NCBI GenBank assembly: GCA_050250875.1
Contig: JBFWNV010000001.1
Coordinates: 434,001-498,000, forward strand
Length of the DNA stretch: 64,000 nucleotides
Source of the DNA: CAWAYR01 sp050250875
GTDB taxonomy: Bacteria > Acidobacteriota > Vicinamibacteria > Vicinamibacterales > UBA2999
Reading direction: 5' to 3'
The notes under the pieces were generated by a model. The model searched no databases and was not told where the DNA came from. It saw nothing but the letters and a program-made list of their open reading frames with translations. The position numbers and the translations under genes were made by a program. Each line of letters begins with the position of its first letter. Position 1 is the stretch's first letter. Positions 38,316 to 46,394 of the stretch are shown here, piece by piece.

Positions 38316-39479
38316 GTGAAGAAGCTGCGCGTCGGCGTGCTCTACGGCGGACGGTCCGGGGAGCACGAGGTGTCGGTGGCGTCCGCCGCGTCCATCTTCA
38401 AGCACCTCGATCGCACGCGCTACGAGGCGGTGCCGATCCGGATCGAGAAGGACGGGCGCTGGGTGCTGGCCGATCGGGTGCCGCAGGCGCTCTCGGCCGC
38501 CGAGGTGATCGAGCAGGGCCGCCAGCACGCCGCCCGCCTGCCGCGCGCCGGACGCGACACGCTGGTGGTCTCGCATCCGAGCGAGGACACCCTGGTGACC
38601 ATCGAACGGCGGCCGGCCGGCGACGACGGCGACGAGCCGGATCGCGCGGTGGTGACCGGCCTCGGCCTCGACGTGGTGTTCCCGGTGCTGCACGGCCCGC
38701 ACGGCGAGGACGGCACGGTGCAGGGGCTGCTCGAGCTCGCCGCCGTGCCCTACGTCGGCTCCGGCGTGCTGGCCTCGGCGGTCGGGATGGACAAGGCGGC
38801 GATGAAGGCGGCGTTCGCGGCGCGCGGCCTGCCGATCGCGCCCTACGTCGCACTCACCCACTTCGAGTGGACGCATCGCCACCAGTCGGCCGAGGATCGT
38901 CTGCGGGCGCTCGGCCTGCCGCTCTTCGTCAAGCCGGCCAACCTCGGCTCCAGCGTCGGCATCTCGAAGGTGAAGAGCTGGGACGACCTGCCGGCCGCGC
39001 TCGAAACCGCCTTCGCGTTCGATCGCAAGGCGGTCGTCGAGGCGGCCGTCGCCGAGGCGCGCGAGATCGAGTGCGCCGTGCTCGGCAACGACGAGCCGGC
39101 GGCCTCGCTGCCCGGCGAGGTGCTGCCGTCACGCGAGTTCTACGACTACGAGTCGAAGTACATCGACGCGGCATCGCAGACGGTGGTGCCGGCCGACCTC
39201 GACGCCGCCACCGTCGCCCGCGTGCAGGCGCTGTCGATCGAGGCGTTCACCGCCATCGACGCCGCCGGCATGGCCCGCGTCGACTTCCTGCTGTCGCGGG
39301 CGACCGGCGCGCTGGTGGTGAACGAGATCAACACGATTCCCGGCTTCACGACGATCAGCATGTACCCGCAGATGTGGGCGGCCAGCGGCCTCGCCTACCC
39401 CGCGCTGATCGATCGGCTCATCACGCTCGCGATCGATCGCCACGCCGAGAAGCAGCGGCTGCGCACCAACGCGTTCTGA
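38316..39479 (+). CDS. ddl: D-alanine--D-alanine ligase
   Basis: A 387-residue ATP-grasp ligase that makes the D-Ala-D-Ala dipeptide for peptidoglycan. Motifs are VGVLYGGRSGEHEVSVASA, VVFPVLHGPHGEDGTVQGLL, LFVKPANLGSSVGISKVK and VNEINTIPGFTTISMYP (metal-binding Glu/Asn). The frame is open further upstream, but GTG at 38316 gives the normal N-terminus KKLRVGVLYGG and lies right after the -10 box. Convergent neighbours are absent; the downstream 250 bp lead to the micro-gene pair. Confidence 0.96.
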   Translation: MKKLRVGVLYGGRSGEHEVSVASAASIFKHLDRTRYEAVPIRIEKDGRWVLADRVPQALSAAEVIEQGRQHAARLPRAGRDTLVVSHPSEDTLVTIERRPAGDDGDEPDRAVVTGLGLDVVFPVLHGPHGEDGTVQGLLELAAVPYVGSGVLASAVGMDKAAMKAAFAARGLPIAPYVALTHFEWTHRHQSAEDRLRALGLPLFVKPANLGSSVGISKVKSWDDLPAALETAFAFDRKAVVEAAVAEAREIECAVLGNDEPAASLPGEVLPSREFYDYESKYIDAASQTVVPADLDAATVARVQALSIEAFTAIDAAGMARVDFLLSRATGALVVNEINTIPGFTTISMYPQMWAASGLAYPALIDRLITLAIDRHAEKQRLRTNAF

Positions 39480-39612
39480 TCGCGGGGCACGGCCGCGTCG
39501 CCGGCGCGGAGGCGGCGCGCCGAGGCCGGGGAGTTGACAGCGAACGCGCACTCGGACGTGGTCGCGCGGCGTCGTCGAGACGTTTCTTTTGACACGCGGC
39601 CGTCGTTTGTGC

Positions 39613-39640
39613 TTGACATCGCGTTTTTCTCATCCATAAT
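39613..39640 (+). promoter_or_regulatory. Sigma70-type promoter of the first Lys/Ala micro-gene
   Basis: TTGACA (39613-39618), 16-bp spacer, CATAAT (39635-39640). Predicted start near 39647 gives a leader of about 87 bases with a small CCACC/GGTGG hairpin and a possible 9-codon frame (ATG at 39652, stop at 39681). Two further TTGACA hexamers (39534, 39589) have no matching -10. Confidence 0.7.
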
Positions 39641-39733
39641 CTACATCTGGTATGAGGGAGCCCTACTCAGGCCACCCGTAGTACGACCGTAGGTGGTTGC
39701 CATCCGGCGGAGTCAGGACCCTTAGGAGGAACA

Positions 39734-39796
39734 ATGGCGAAGAAGGCAAAGAAGGCGGCCAAGAAGGCGGCCAAGAAGACCGCGAAGAAGAAGTAG
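39734..39796 (+). CDS. 20-residue Lys/Ala-rich micro-protein, copy 1
   Basis: The frame encodes MAKKAKKAAKKAAKKTAKKK: 11 Lys and 7 Ala in 20 residues, in a KKA/KKAA rhythm like the tails of histone H1 or of some bacterial HU proteins. A strong AGGAGG site (39724-39729) lies 4 bases before the ATG, a good promoter lies upstream (39613-39640), and a terminator follows 15 bases after the stop, so it has all the signals of a real, separately expressed gene. Function is unknown. A nucleoid- or RNA-binding polycation is a reasonable inference; a lysine-sensing leader peptide is less likely because no amino-acid gene follows. It is too short for normal gene callers. Confidence 0.75.
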   Translation: MAKKAKKAAKKAAKKTAKKK

Positions 39797-39811
39797 GCCG
39801 TCGGTGGCCTT

Positions 39812-39849
39812 CGGGGCGGTTTGAACCAAACTGCCCCGTCTTTCCTCTC
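39812..39849 (+). terminator. Terminator after micro-gene copy 1
   Basis: CGGGGCGGTTT (39812-39822) pairs with 39828-39838 (one G:U), loop GAACC, followed by TCTTTCCTCTC. Confidence 0.82.
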
Positions 39850-39991
39850 ACCACAACATCGCGCGGACGGCAGCCGGACGCGCACACGAGGCGGGGGGAC
39901 CGGCACAGGGCGCAGAGTGCCAGGCGGCAGACGCGACCCGGTGGCGCGGAACCCGATACCGCAGACATCCAACCTGAAGGGGGGGATTACG

Positions 39992-40054
39992 ATGGCGAAG
40001 AAGGCAAAGAAGGCCGCGAAGAAGGCCGCCAAGAAGACCGCGAAGAAGCGGTAA
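39992..40054 (+). CDS. 20-residue Lys/Ala-rich micro-protein, copy 2
   Basis: The frame encodes MAKKAKKAAKKAAKKTAKKR, identical to copy 1 except for the last residue (Arg for Lys). At DNA level the 63-base genes differ at only a handful of positions, mostly synonymous Ala codons, plus TAA instead of TAG. The 140 bases upstream differ from copy 1: the ribosome site is a G-run (39979-39985), and I see no convincing promoter, so expression could depend on read-through of the first terminator or on a non-sigma70 promoter. A strong terminator follows. Conservation of the peptide with synonymous drift suggests selection on the protein. The frame stays open upstream to about 39821, but that part shows no sign of being coding. 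Confidence 0.72.
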   Translation: MAKKAKKAAKKAAKKTAKKR

Positions 40055-40081
40055 GTCGCCCTTCAGCGACTGCAAGATCCA

Positions 40082-40106
40082 GGGGGCACGATGTGCCCCC
40101 TTTTTT
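40082..40106 (+). terminator. Terminator after micro-gene copy 2
   Basis: GGGGGCAC (40082-40089), 3-base loop, GTGCCCCC (40093-40100) and T6 (40101-40106). A smaller GTCGC/GCGAC hairpin (40055-40070) precedes it. Confidence 0.93.
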
Positions 40107-40152
40107 CATGTACGAAGGTGCGCCAGGCTCGCCGCGCCGTCGCCCGGGTCGT

Positions 40153-42261
40153 TCAGCGAGCGACGGCGGGCCCGGCAATCCACTGCGTGCCGTCCCAGAC
40201 TCGCACCGATTCGATCGCGTCCCACGGCTCGAGCCGATCGACCACGGCCATGCCGTCGACGACCTGGCCGAACACCGTGTAGCGCGCGTCGAGGTGCGGC
40301 TGCGGCGAGTGGGTGATGAAGAACTGGCTGCCGCCGGTGTCCTTCCAGTCGAGCGCCATGCCGACCGTGCCGCGCAGGTACGGCCGCTCGCTCAGCTCGT
40401 CGCGGATGGCATAGCCGGGTCCGCCTTCGCCGTCACCGCGGGGATCGCCGTCCTGCACCACGAAGTCCGGCACCACGCGGTGCAGCCGCACGCCGTCGAA
40501 GAAGCCCTTGCGCACCAGGGCGACGAAGTTGGCGACCGCGCGCGGCGCGTCGAGGACAGCGAGCTCGATCCGCACCTCGCCCTTGCTGGTGCGCAGGTAG
40601 GCCTGCGGCGAGAACTGGGGGGCGACCATCGTGTCGACGGCCTCGAGCGCGGGCTCGGCGGTGTAGGCGGGGGCCGGCCGCGTCGGCCGGCCCGCCACCG
40701 GCGGCGTCAGCCCGGCCAGCAGCGCCGCTGCCCGCACCCGCACGGCCCAGTCGGGATCGGCGAGCGCGGCGGTGAGGCGCGGCGCCGCGGCGGCGCCGTC
40801 GATCGCCGCCAGCGCCGCGAGGAGCGCGGCCCGGACGGTGTAGGTGGACTCGGTGGCCGCCGCGTCGAACGCCCGCGCCAGCGCCGCGGCGGCGCCCGCC
40901 GGCTTCACGATGGCGAGCCCTTCGGCGGCGGCGACGCGCACCATCGGATCGGCGTGCGCCAGGGCTGCCAGCAGCCGCTTGTCGACGCCGGGCAGCTTCA
41001 CCGCGGTCATCGCCTTCAACGCCGCGGCGACGACCTTGGCATCGGCGTCGGCGGCGAGCTGCGCCAGCCGGGGTCCGGCGGCGTCGGCGGTGAGCCCGCC
41101 GAGGGTCGTCGCCAGGGCCGCGCGCACGCTCCACTCCGGGTCGGTGAAGAGCCCCGAGAGCACCGGCATGAAGGCATCGGGATCGCTCTTCGCCATCGCC
41201 GCCTGCGCCGCTGCCCGCATCGGCGCCCAGTCGTCCTCGAGGTAGTCGATGAGCGACTCGGCGAGGGCGGGTCGGGCCAGCGCGGCGATCGCCGCCGCCG
41301 CTTCGAGCCGCAACGCGCCGCCGGCCGCCGGCGGCAGCAGCGCGGTCAGCGTGGCCCCCGATCGCGCGTCGGCGATGGCGCCGAGGGCGCGGACCGCCTG
41401 CACGCGCACCGCCAGCGGCTGCCGGCCGTCGGCGGCCAGCGCCTCGAGCTGCGCCCGTGAGGCCGCGTCCTTCAGTCCGCCCAGCCCTTTCACGGCGAAC
41501 GCACGGGTGAGCGCGCCGCCGCGGGTGAGCCACGCGCGCAGCGTCGGCAGCGCGTCGGCGTGGCCGATCCGCTGCATCGCGTAGGCCAACGGCCACCAGT
41601 CGCTGGCCGGCGCACCGTCGGCCGTGAGCACGGCGCTGCGCAGCATCGCGATGTCACGCAGCCGGGCCAGGGCGTAGACGCCGAGGCGCGCGGCCTCGAC
41701 CGGCGGCGCCAGCGGATGCCCGAGCTCGTCGGCGTCGAGACCGGCCAGGGCGCCGCCGCGCACGTGCGTGCCGACCATCTGCGCCACCGGACCGGCAGCC
41801 CCAGCGTCGCCGATGAGCCCGAGGGCCTCGGCGGCGCGGCCCTGCACGCGTGGATCGGGGTCGGCGAGCGCGGCGGTGAGCGGCGCCACGGCGGCGCGGT
41901 CGCCAATCAGGCCGAGCGCGAACGCCGCCATCGCCCGCACCTCCGGCTCGCGGTCCTGCGCCAGCACCGGCACGAGCGCGGCGACGCCCTCGGCCTCGCC
42001 GGCGCGGCCGATGCCGAGCGCCGCCCGCCGGCGGATCCGACCCTCGTCGTCGGTGAGCAGCGCCGTCAGCGACGTGACCGCAGGGGGCGGTGCCGGGGCC
42101 TCGGCGATGACGCGCCGGTCCTCGAGACGGAGGATCGCCGCCACCTTCTGTTCGTAGGTGGCCGGGGGCGGCGCCGGCGCGGCCGGCGGGGTGCGTGCGG
42201 CGCAGGCCGCGCACAGCAGCGCGGCGGCGGGCGTCACCAGCCAGCGGCTCGCTCCCCTCAT
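40153..42261 (-). CDS. HEAT-repeat protein with C-terminal cyclophilin-type peptidyl-prolyl isomerase
   Basis: A 702-residue exported protein. The N-terminus MRGASRWLVTPAAALLCAACAA is a signal peptide with a weak lipobox, so it may be a lipoprotein. Residues about 60-530 are HEAT/armadillo-like helical repeats, many containing PLTAALADPDPRVQGRAAEAL-type units. Residues about 540-702 form a cyclophilin domain with SKGEVRIELAVLDAPRAVANF, FDGVRLHRVVPDFVVQDGDP, GGSQFFITHSPQPHLD and YTVFGQVVDGMAVVDRL, including the catalytic Arg. It may be a periplasmic folding factor with a docking solenoid. Six bp after the MenC-like gene, same strand. Confidence 0.9.
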   Translation of the reverse strand: MRGASRWLVTPAAALLCAACAARTPPAAPAPPPATYEQKVAAILRLEDRRVIAEAPAPPPAVTSLTALLTDDEGRIRRRAALGIGRAGEAEGVAALVPVLAQDREPEVRAMAAFALGLIGDRAAVAPLTAALADPDPRVQGRAAEALGLIGDAGAAGPVAQMVGTHVRGGALAGLDADELGHPLAPPVEAARLGVYALARLRDIAMLRSAVLTADGAPASDWWPLAYAMQRIGHADALPTLRAWLTRGGALTRAFAVKGLGGLKDAASRAQLEALAADGRQPLAVRVQAVRALGAIADARSGATLTALLPPAAGGALRLEAAAAIAALARPALAESLIDYLEDDWAPMRAAAQAAMAKSDPDAFMPVLSGLFTDPEWSVRAALATTLGGLTADAAGPRLAQLAADADAKVVAAALKAMTAVKLPGVDKRLLAALAHADPMVRVAAAEGLAIVKPAGAAAALARAFDAAATESTYTVRAALLAALAAIDGAAAAPRLTAALADPDWAVRVRAAALLAGLTPPVAGRPTRPAPAYTAEPALEAVDTMVAPQFSPQAYLRTSKGEVRIELAVLDAPRAVANFVALVRKGFFDGVRLHRVVPDFVVQDGDPRGDGEGGPGYAIRDELSERPYLRGTVGMALDWKDTGGSQFFITHSPQPHLDARYTVFGQVVDGMAVVDRLEPWDAIESVRVWDGTQWIAGPAVAR

Positions 42262-42267
42262 CGGCGA

Positions 42268-43398
42268 TCAGTGCCCCGAGGTCACCGTGTCGGCGTCGAG
42301 CGACACGTGGCGGAGGGTCGCCGCGGCGACCCGCTCCTCGACGATGGTCACGCCGATGCCCGGGCCGGTCGGCACCGGGATGGTGCCGTCGGGCGCCACC
42401 TCGATCCCCGGTTCGATCAGGTCGGGCACGTAGTAGCGCTTGCTGGCGGCGATGTCGCCGGGCAGCGTGAAGTTGGGCAGGCTGGCCAGGTGGATGTTGT
42501 GGGCGCGGCCGATGCCCGACTCGAGCATGCCGCCGTGCCACACCGGGACGGCGTGCTGCTGACACAGGTCGTGCAGCCGGATCGACTCGCCGTGGCCGCC
42601 GACCCGCCCGGGCTTGATGTTGATGATCCGGCAGGCCTTGGCCTCGATGGCGTCGCGGGCGATGCGCACCGTGTGGATCGACTCGTCGAGGCAGATCGGC
42701 GTGGCGATCTCCTTCTGCAGCTGGACGTGGTCCATCACGTCGTCGTACTCGAGCGGCTGCTCGATCATCATCAGGTTGTAGGCGTCGAGCTTCGCCAGAT
42801 GGGCGCCGTCCGTCACCGAGTAGGCGGCGTTGGCGTCGACCATCAGCAGGATGTCGGGGAACTTCGCCCGCACCGCTTCGACGGCGTTCAGATCCCACCC
42901 CGGCTTGATCTTGATCTTGATGCGCCGGTAGCCGGCGGCGAGTTCCTTCTCGACCTTCGCCACCAGCTGATCGAGCGAATCCTGGATGCCAATCGACACG
43001 CCGGAGGCGATGCGATCGCGGGTGCCGCCGAGCACCGCCGACAGCGGCTGGCCCTGCCGCCGGGCGTAGAGGTCCCACGCCGCCATCTCCACCGCCGCCT
43101 TGGCCATGTTGTGGCCGCGCACCCGGGCCATGGCCGGGAAGACCTCGCGCGGATGGGCGAAGTCCTTGCCGACCACCCGTGCCGCCAGGAACGAGGTGAT
43201 GATGTGCCAGGCGGTTTCGGTGGTCTCGGAGCTGTAGTAAGGGTGGGCTTCGGCGACGCATTCGCCCCAGCCGACCTGGCCGTCGCCCTCGAGGCGGATC
43301 AGCAGGAAGGTGCGGTCGTAGGAGCGTCCGAAACTGGTCTCGAAGAAGTGCGCCAGCGGCAGACGGAGCAGTCGGACGTCGAGGCGATCGATGTGCAC
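42268..43398 (-). CDS. menC: Enolase-superfamily enzyme, o-succinylbenzoate synthase / N-acylamino acid racemase type
   Basis: A 376-residue protein of the MLE subgroup. N-terminal capping domain (HIDRLDVRLLRLPLAHFFETSFG) and a barrel with catalytic Lys pair in RRIKIKIKPGWD, metal ligands Asp (MVDANAAY), Glu (EQPLEYDD) and Asp (CLDESIHTV), and the second catalytic Lys in INIKPGRVGG. This pattern is that of OSBS/NSAR enzymes. No other menaquinone genes are in the window, so N-acylamino acid racemase activity, alone or in addition, is possible, and the symbol is tentative. It starts at GTG 43398 and is divergent from the kinase gene. Confidence 0.85.
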   Translation of the reverse strand: MHIDRLDVRLLRLPLAHFFETSFGRSYDRTFLLIRLEGDGQVGWGECVAEAHPYYSSETTETAWHIITSFLAARVVGKDFAHPREVFPAMARVRGHNMAKAAVEMAAWDLYARRQGQPLSAVLGGTRDRIASGVSIGIQDSLDQLVAKVEKELAAGYRRIKIKIKPGWDLNAVEAVRAKFPDILLMVDANAAYSVTDGAHLAKLDAYNLMMIEQPLEYDDVMDHVQLQKEIATPICLDESIHTVRIARDAIEAKACRIINIKPGRVGGHGESIRLHDLCQQHAVPVWHGGMLESGIGRAHNIHLASLPNFTLPGDIAASKRYYVPDLIEPGIEVAPDGTIPVPTGPGIGVTIVEERVAAATLRHVSLDADTVTSGH

Positions 43399-43473
43399 GG
43401 GCAGCGCGTCTCCTGGGTGAGGGCCTTCACCATACCATGCGCCGCGCGCATCACCGGGCCGGCGCGACGCCGC

Positions 43474-43482
43474 TGGTATACT
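43474..43482 (+). promoter_or_regulatory. Extended -10 promoter of the deoxynucleoside kinase gene
   Basis: TGG-TATACT (43474-43482) ends eight bases before the GTG start at 43491. The predicted transcript is leaderless or has 1-2 leader bases, and no ribosome site is present. Confidence 0.58.
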
Positions 43483-43490
43483 CGCGCGCC

Positions 43491-44132
43491 GTGGCCTTCC
43501 GCTACCTCGCGATCGACGGGCCGATCGGGTCGGGCAAGACCAGGCTCGCCGAGCGGCTCGCCGCCCGGCTCGAAGGCACGGCGGTGCTCGAGCGGGCCGA
43601 GAACCCGTTCCTCGCCGACTTCTACGCCGATCGCCCCGGCGCCGCCCTGCAGGCCCAGCTGTTCTTCCTGCTCAACCGCCACCGCCAGCTGTCGGCGCTG
43701 CGCCAGGCCGACCTGTTCCAGCAGAGCACGGTCTGCGACTACGTGTTCGACAAGGACAAGATCTTCGCCTTCCTCAACCTCGACGACAACGAGCTGTTCA
43801 TCTACCAGCGGCTGTTCGACCTGCTCGCCCGCGACGTCCCGGTGCCGGACCTGGTCGTCTACCTGCAGACGCCCACCGACGTGCTGCTGGCCCGGGCGGC
43901 GGCGCGTGAGCACGAGCCCGACGACGACACGCCGCGGCCCGACGCCGAGTACCTGCGCGAGCTGAACGAGGCGTACCAGCATTACTTCTTCCACTACACG
44001 GCGACACCGCTCCTGGTGGTCGAGACCTCGCAGTTCGACCCCGAGCACGACGACGCCGCCCTCGACGACCTGGTCCGCCAGGTGCAGACCCACACCCACG
44101 GCACCCGCTACTACGTGCCGCGGACGCGGTGA
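43491..44132 (+). CDS. Deoxynucleoside kinase family protein
   Basis: A 213-residue kinase. P-loop GPIGSGKTRLAERLAA (residues about 9-24), lid and base-binding segments AENPFLADFY, AQLFFLLNRHRQL and STVCDYVFDKDKIFAFLNL, and LVVYLQTPTDVLLARAAAR typical of the dGK/dCK/dAK group. It salvages deoxynucleosides by phosphorylation at the 5' position; in some genomes related proteins are annotated HPPK-associated. The substrate cannot be fixed. The frame is open further upstream, but GTG 43491 fits the family and lies just after the -10 box. It lies 38 bp before accD. Confidence 0.88.
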   Translation: MAFRYLAIDGPIGSGKTRLAERLAARLEGTAVLERAENPFLADFYADRPGAALQAQLFFLLNRHRQLSALRQADLFQQSTVCDYVFDKDKIFAFLNLDDNELFIYQRLFDLLARDVPVPDLVVYLQTPTDVLLARAAAREHEPDDDTPRPDAEYLRELNEAYQHYFFHYTATPLLVVETSQFDPEHDDAALDDLVRQVQTHTHGTRYYVPRTR

Positions 44133-44152
44133 GCGCCGAAGCGGCGGGAGTT

Positions 44153-44161
44153 TGCTAAGCT
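44153..44161 (+). promoter_or_regulatory. Extended -10-like promoter of accD
   Basis: TGC-TAAGCT (44153-44161) ends nine bases before the accD ATG. It is a weaker hexamer than the neighbours but has the same TGC extension and the same close placement. Confidence 0.42.
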
Positions 44162-44170
44162 GGCAGGTCG

Positions 44171-45040
44171 ATGGCCTGGTTCAAGAAGGCCCGCAAGCCG
44201 ATCGTCGCGCCCTCGGCCTCCAGCCGGGTGCCCGAAGGCCTGTGGGTCAAGTGTCCCGAGTGCGACACCATCATCTACACCAAGGACCTGGCCAAGACCC
44301 TCAGTGTCTGCCCGAAGTGCGCCCACCATTTCCGCCTCACGGCGGCCGAGCGGCTGCGCTCGCTCTTCGATGACGAGCAGTGGGTCGAACACGACGCCGG
44401 ACTGGCCTCGAACGACCCGCTGACCTTCACCGACACCAAGCCCTACGCGGCACGCCTGGCCGCCAGCCGCAAGAGCACCGGCCTGAAGGACGCCATCATC
44501 GTCGGCGCCGGCACCATCGAGGGGCTGCCGGCGATCGTCGGGGCGATGGAGTACGGCTTCATCGGCGGCAGCATGGGCGTGGTGATGGGCGAGAAGCTGG
44601 TCCGCGCCATCGAGACGGCGATCGAACAGCGCCTGGCCGTGCTGATCGTCTCGTGCAGCGGCGGCGCGCGGATGATGGAGGGGGCGCTCTCGCTGATGCA
44701 GATGGCCAAGGTGGCGGCGGCGCTGGCCCGGCTCGACCGCGCCCAGCTGCCCTATCTGTCGATCCTCACCGACCCGACCACGGGCGGTGTCACCGCCAGC
44801 TTCGCCATGCTGGGCGACGTCATCCTCGCCGAGCCCAAGGCGCTCATCGGCTTCGCCGGACCGCGCGTGATCGAGCAGACCATCCGCCAGAAGCTGCCGG
44901 CCGGCTTCCAGCGCAGCGAGTTCCTGCTCGAACGCGGCATGCTCGACCTGGTGGTCGACCGCCGCGAGCTGAAGCCGACCGTCGCCAGGCTGCTGCGCTT
45001 CATGGGCATGACGCCGGCGGCCGCCCCCGCCGCGCCCTGA
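44171..45040 (+). CDS. accD: Acetyl-CoA carboxylase carboxyltransferase subunit beta
   Basis: A 289-residue subunit that, with AccA, transfers carboxyl from biotin-BCCP to acetyl-CoA, making malonyl-CoA for fatty-acid synthesis. The N-terminal zinc ribbon is complete (CPECD...CPKC, residues about 24-50). The crotonase-like core follows, with GAGTIEGLPAIVGAMEYGFIGGSMG, SCSGGARMMEGALSLMQMAK and PTTGGVTASFAMLGDV. It is followed 11 bp later by folC, the usual accD-folC pairing. Confidence 0.97.
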   Translation: MAWFKKARKPIVAPSASSRVPEGLWVKCPECDTIIYTKDLAKTLSVCPKCAHHFRLTAAERLRSLFDDEQWVEHDAGLASNDPLTFTDTKPYAARLAASRKSTGLKDAIIVGAGTIEGLPAIVGAMEYGFIGGSMGVVMGEKLVRAIETAIEQRLAVLIVSCSGGARMMEGALSLMQMAKVAAALARLDRAQLPYLSILTDPTTGGVTASFAMLGDVILAEPKALIGFAGPRVIEQTIRQKLPAGFQRSEFLLERGMLDLVVDRRELKPTVARLLRFMGMTPAAAPAAP

Positions 45041-45051
45041 CCGCACGGTCG

Positions 45052-46362
45052 ATGACCCACGTCGAGCGGCTGTTCGCCCTCGAGCAGTTCGGCATCAAGC
45101 TCGGCCTCGAGGCCATGCGCGTGCTGCTCGCCGCCCTCGACCACCCGGAGGCGCGCTGGCCGGCCGTTCACGTCGCCGGGACCAACGGCAAGGGCTCGGT
45201 CACGGCGATGGTCGACACCGCGCTCCGCGCCGCCGGCTGGCGGGTCGGCCGCTACACGTCGCCGCATCTGGTCCGGATCGAAGAACGCGTCGTCGTCGAC
45301 GGCGCCGCGGTGTCACCGGCGATTCTCGAGGCCGCGCTCGGCCGGGTCTTCGCCGCCGTGGACGCGCTGGTCGCGGCCGGCCGGCTGAGCGCAGTGCCGA
45401 CCTTCTTCGAGGTCTCGACCGCCGCGGCGTTCGTGGTCTTCGCCGACGCCGCGGTCGACGTGTCGGTGGTCGAGGTCGGCCTCGGCGGGCGCTACGACGC
45501 CACCAACGTCATCCGCCCGGCGGTCGCCGCCATCACCAGCATCGCCTTCGACCACGAGCGTCATCTCGGCTCGACGCTCGCCGCCATCGCCGCCGAAAAG
45601 GCCGGCATCGCCAAGCCGGGCGTGCCGCTGGTGGTCGGCCCGCTCGCCGTGGAGCCGATGGCCGTCGTCCGCGAGGCGGCGGCGCGCGCCGGCGCCCCGC
45701 TGGTCGCGGTCGACGACGAGGTCACGCTGGCGGCCGCCGCCGACGCCGGCCACGCCGTGGTCACGATCACCACCCCGGTGCGCCGCTACCCGGCGGTCCG
45801 GCTCGGCCTCGCCGGACGCCACCAGGTGGCCAATGCCGCGGTGGCCGTGCGCAGCCTCGAAGTGCTGTCGGCGGCCACCGCCGTGCGCGTCGAGGCCGGC
45901 CACGTCATGGCCGGGCTGCGCGACGTCCGCTGGCCGGCCCGCCTCGAGTGGCTGCGGCGCCGCGGCGGCGGCGCGCGCCTGCTGCTCGACGCCGCACACA
46001 ATCCGGCCGGGGCTCGGGCGCTGGCGTCCTACCTCGCGGAGGCGGACGTCGGCCCGGTGACCTTGGTGACCTCGATCATGCGCGACAAGGACGCCGGCGG
46101 CATCCTCGCGCCGCTCCTGCCGCAGCTGCGGCGCGTCGTCGCCACCCGCGCCGACACGCCGCGGGCCCGCACCGCGGCGGAGCTGGCCGCCGCGGTCGCG
46201 GCGATCGACCGCGGCCTCGAGGTCGTGGCGATCGAGGATCCGTGGCAGGCGGTGCAGACGGCGATCGCCGCCGGCGAACCGGTCGTGGTCGCCGGTTCGA
46301 TCTTCCTGGCCGGGCCGCTGCGCGAGGCGTTGCTCGCCGGCGGCGGCTTCGAACCCGCGTGA
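45052..46362 (+). CDS. folC: Folylpolyglutamate synthase / dihydrofolate synthase
   Basis: A 436-residue Mur-ligase-like enzyme that adds glutamate to dihydropteroate and tetrahydrofolates. The ATP loop HVAGTNGKGSVTAMVDTAL and GRYTSPHLVRIEERVVVDG (residues about 40-80) are diagnostic, as are FEVSTAAAFVVF, VEVGLGGRYDATNVI and LLLDAAHNPAGARAL. The ATG at 45052 is preferred; the frame is open upstream inside accD. Second gene of the accD-folC-lptD-epimerase run. Confidence 0.95.
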   Translation: MTHVERLFALEQFGIKLGLEAMRVLLAALDHPEARWPAVHVAGTNGKGSVTAMVDTALRAAGWRVGRYTSPHLVRIEERVVVDGAAVSPAILEAALGRVFAAVDALVAAGRLSAVPTFFEVSTAAAFVVFADAAVDVSVVEVGLGGRYDATNVIRPAVAAITSIAFDHERHLGSTLAAIAAEKAGIAKPGVPLVVGPLAVEPMAVVREAAARAGAPLVAVDDEVTLAAAADAGHAVVTITTPVRRYPAVRLGLAGRHQVANAAVAVRSLEVLSAATAVRVEAGHVMAGLRDVRWPARLEWLRRRGGGARLLLDAAHNPAGARALASYLAEADVGPVTLVTSIMRDKDAGGILAPLLPQLRRVVATRADTPRARTAAELAAAVAAIDRGLEVVAIEDPWQAVQTAIAAGEPVVVAGSIFLAGPLREALLAGGGFEPA

Positions 46363-46368
46363 TATTCT
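46360..46368 (+). promoter_or_regulatory. Extended -10 box before lptD
   Basis: TGA-TATTCT (46360-46368) overlaps the folC stop codon and lies 26 bases before the lptD start, giving a leader of about 20 bases. It could give lptD expression independent of accD-folC. Confidence 0.45.
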
Positions 46369-46394
46369 GCGGAGTCGCGGCCGCGGCAGACGTC

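Noticed and set aside
39652..39681. Nine-codon frame (MREPYSGHP) in the leader of the first micro-gene
   Set aside because: It has no ribosome site and rests only on a predicted transcription start; kept as a remark in the promoter entry, not as a gene.
39821..40054. A 77-codon reading frame that would extend micro-gene copy 2 upstream
   Set aside because: The extra 57 codons begin in the terminator of copy 1, have no ribosome site, and are not shared with copy 1.
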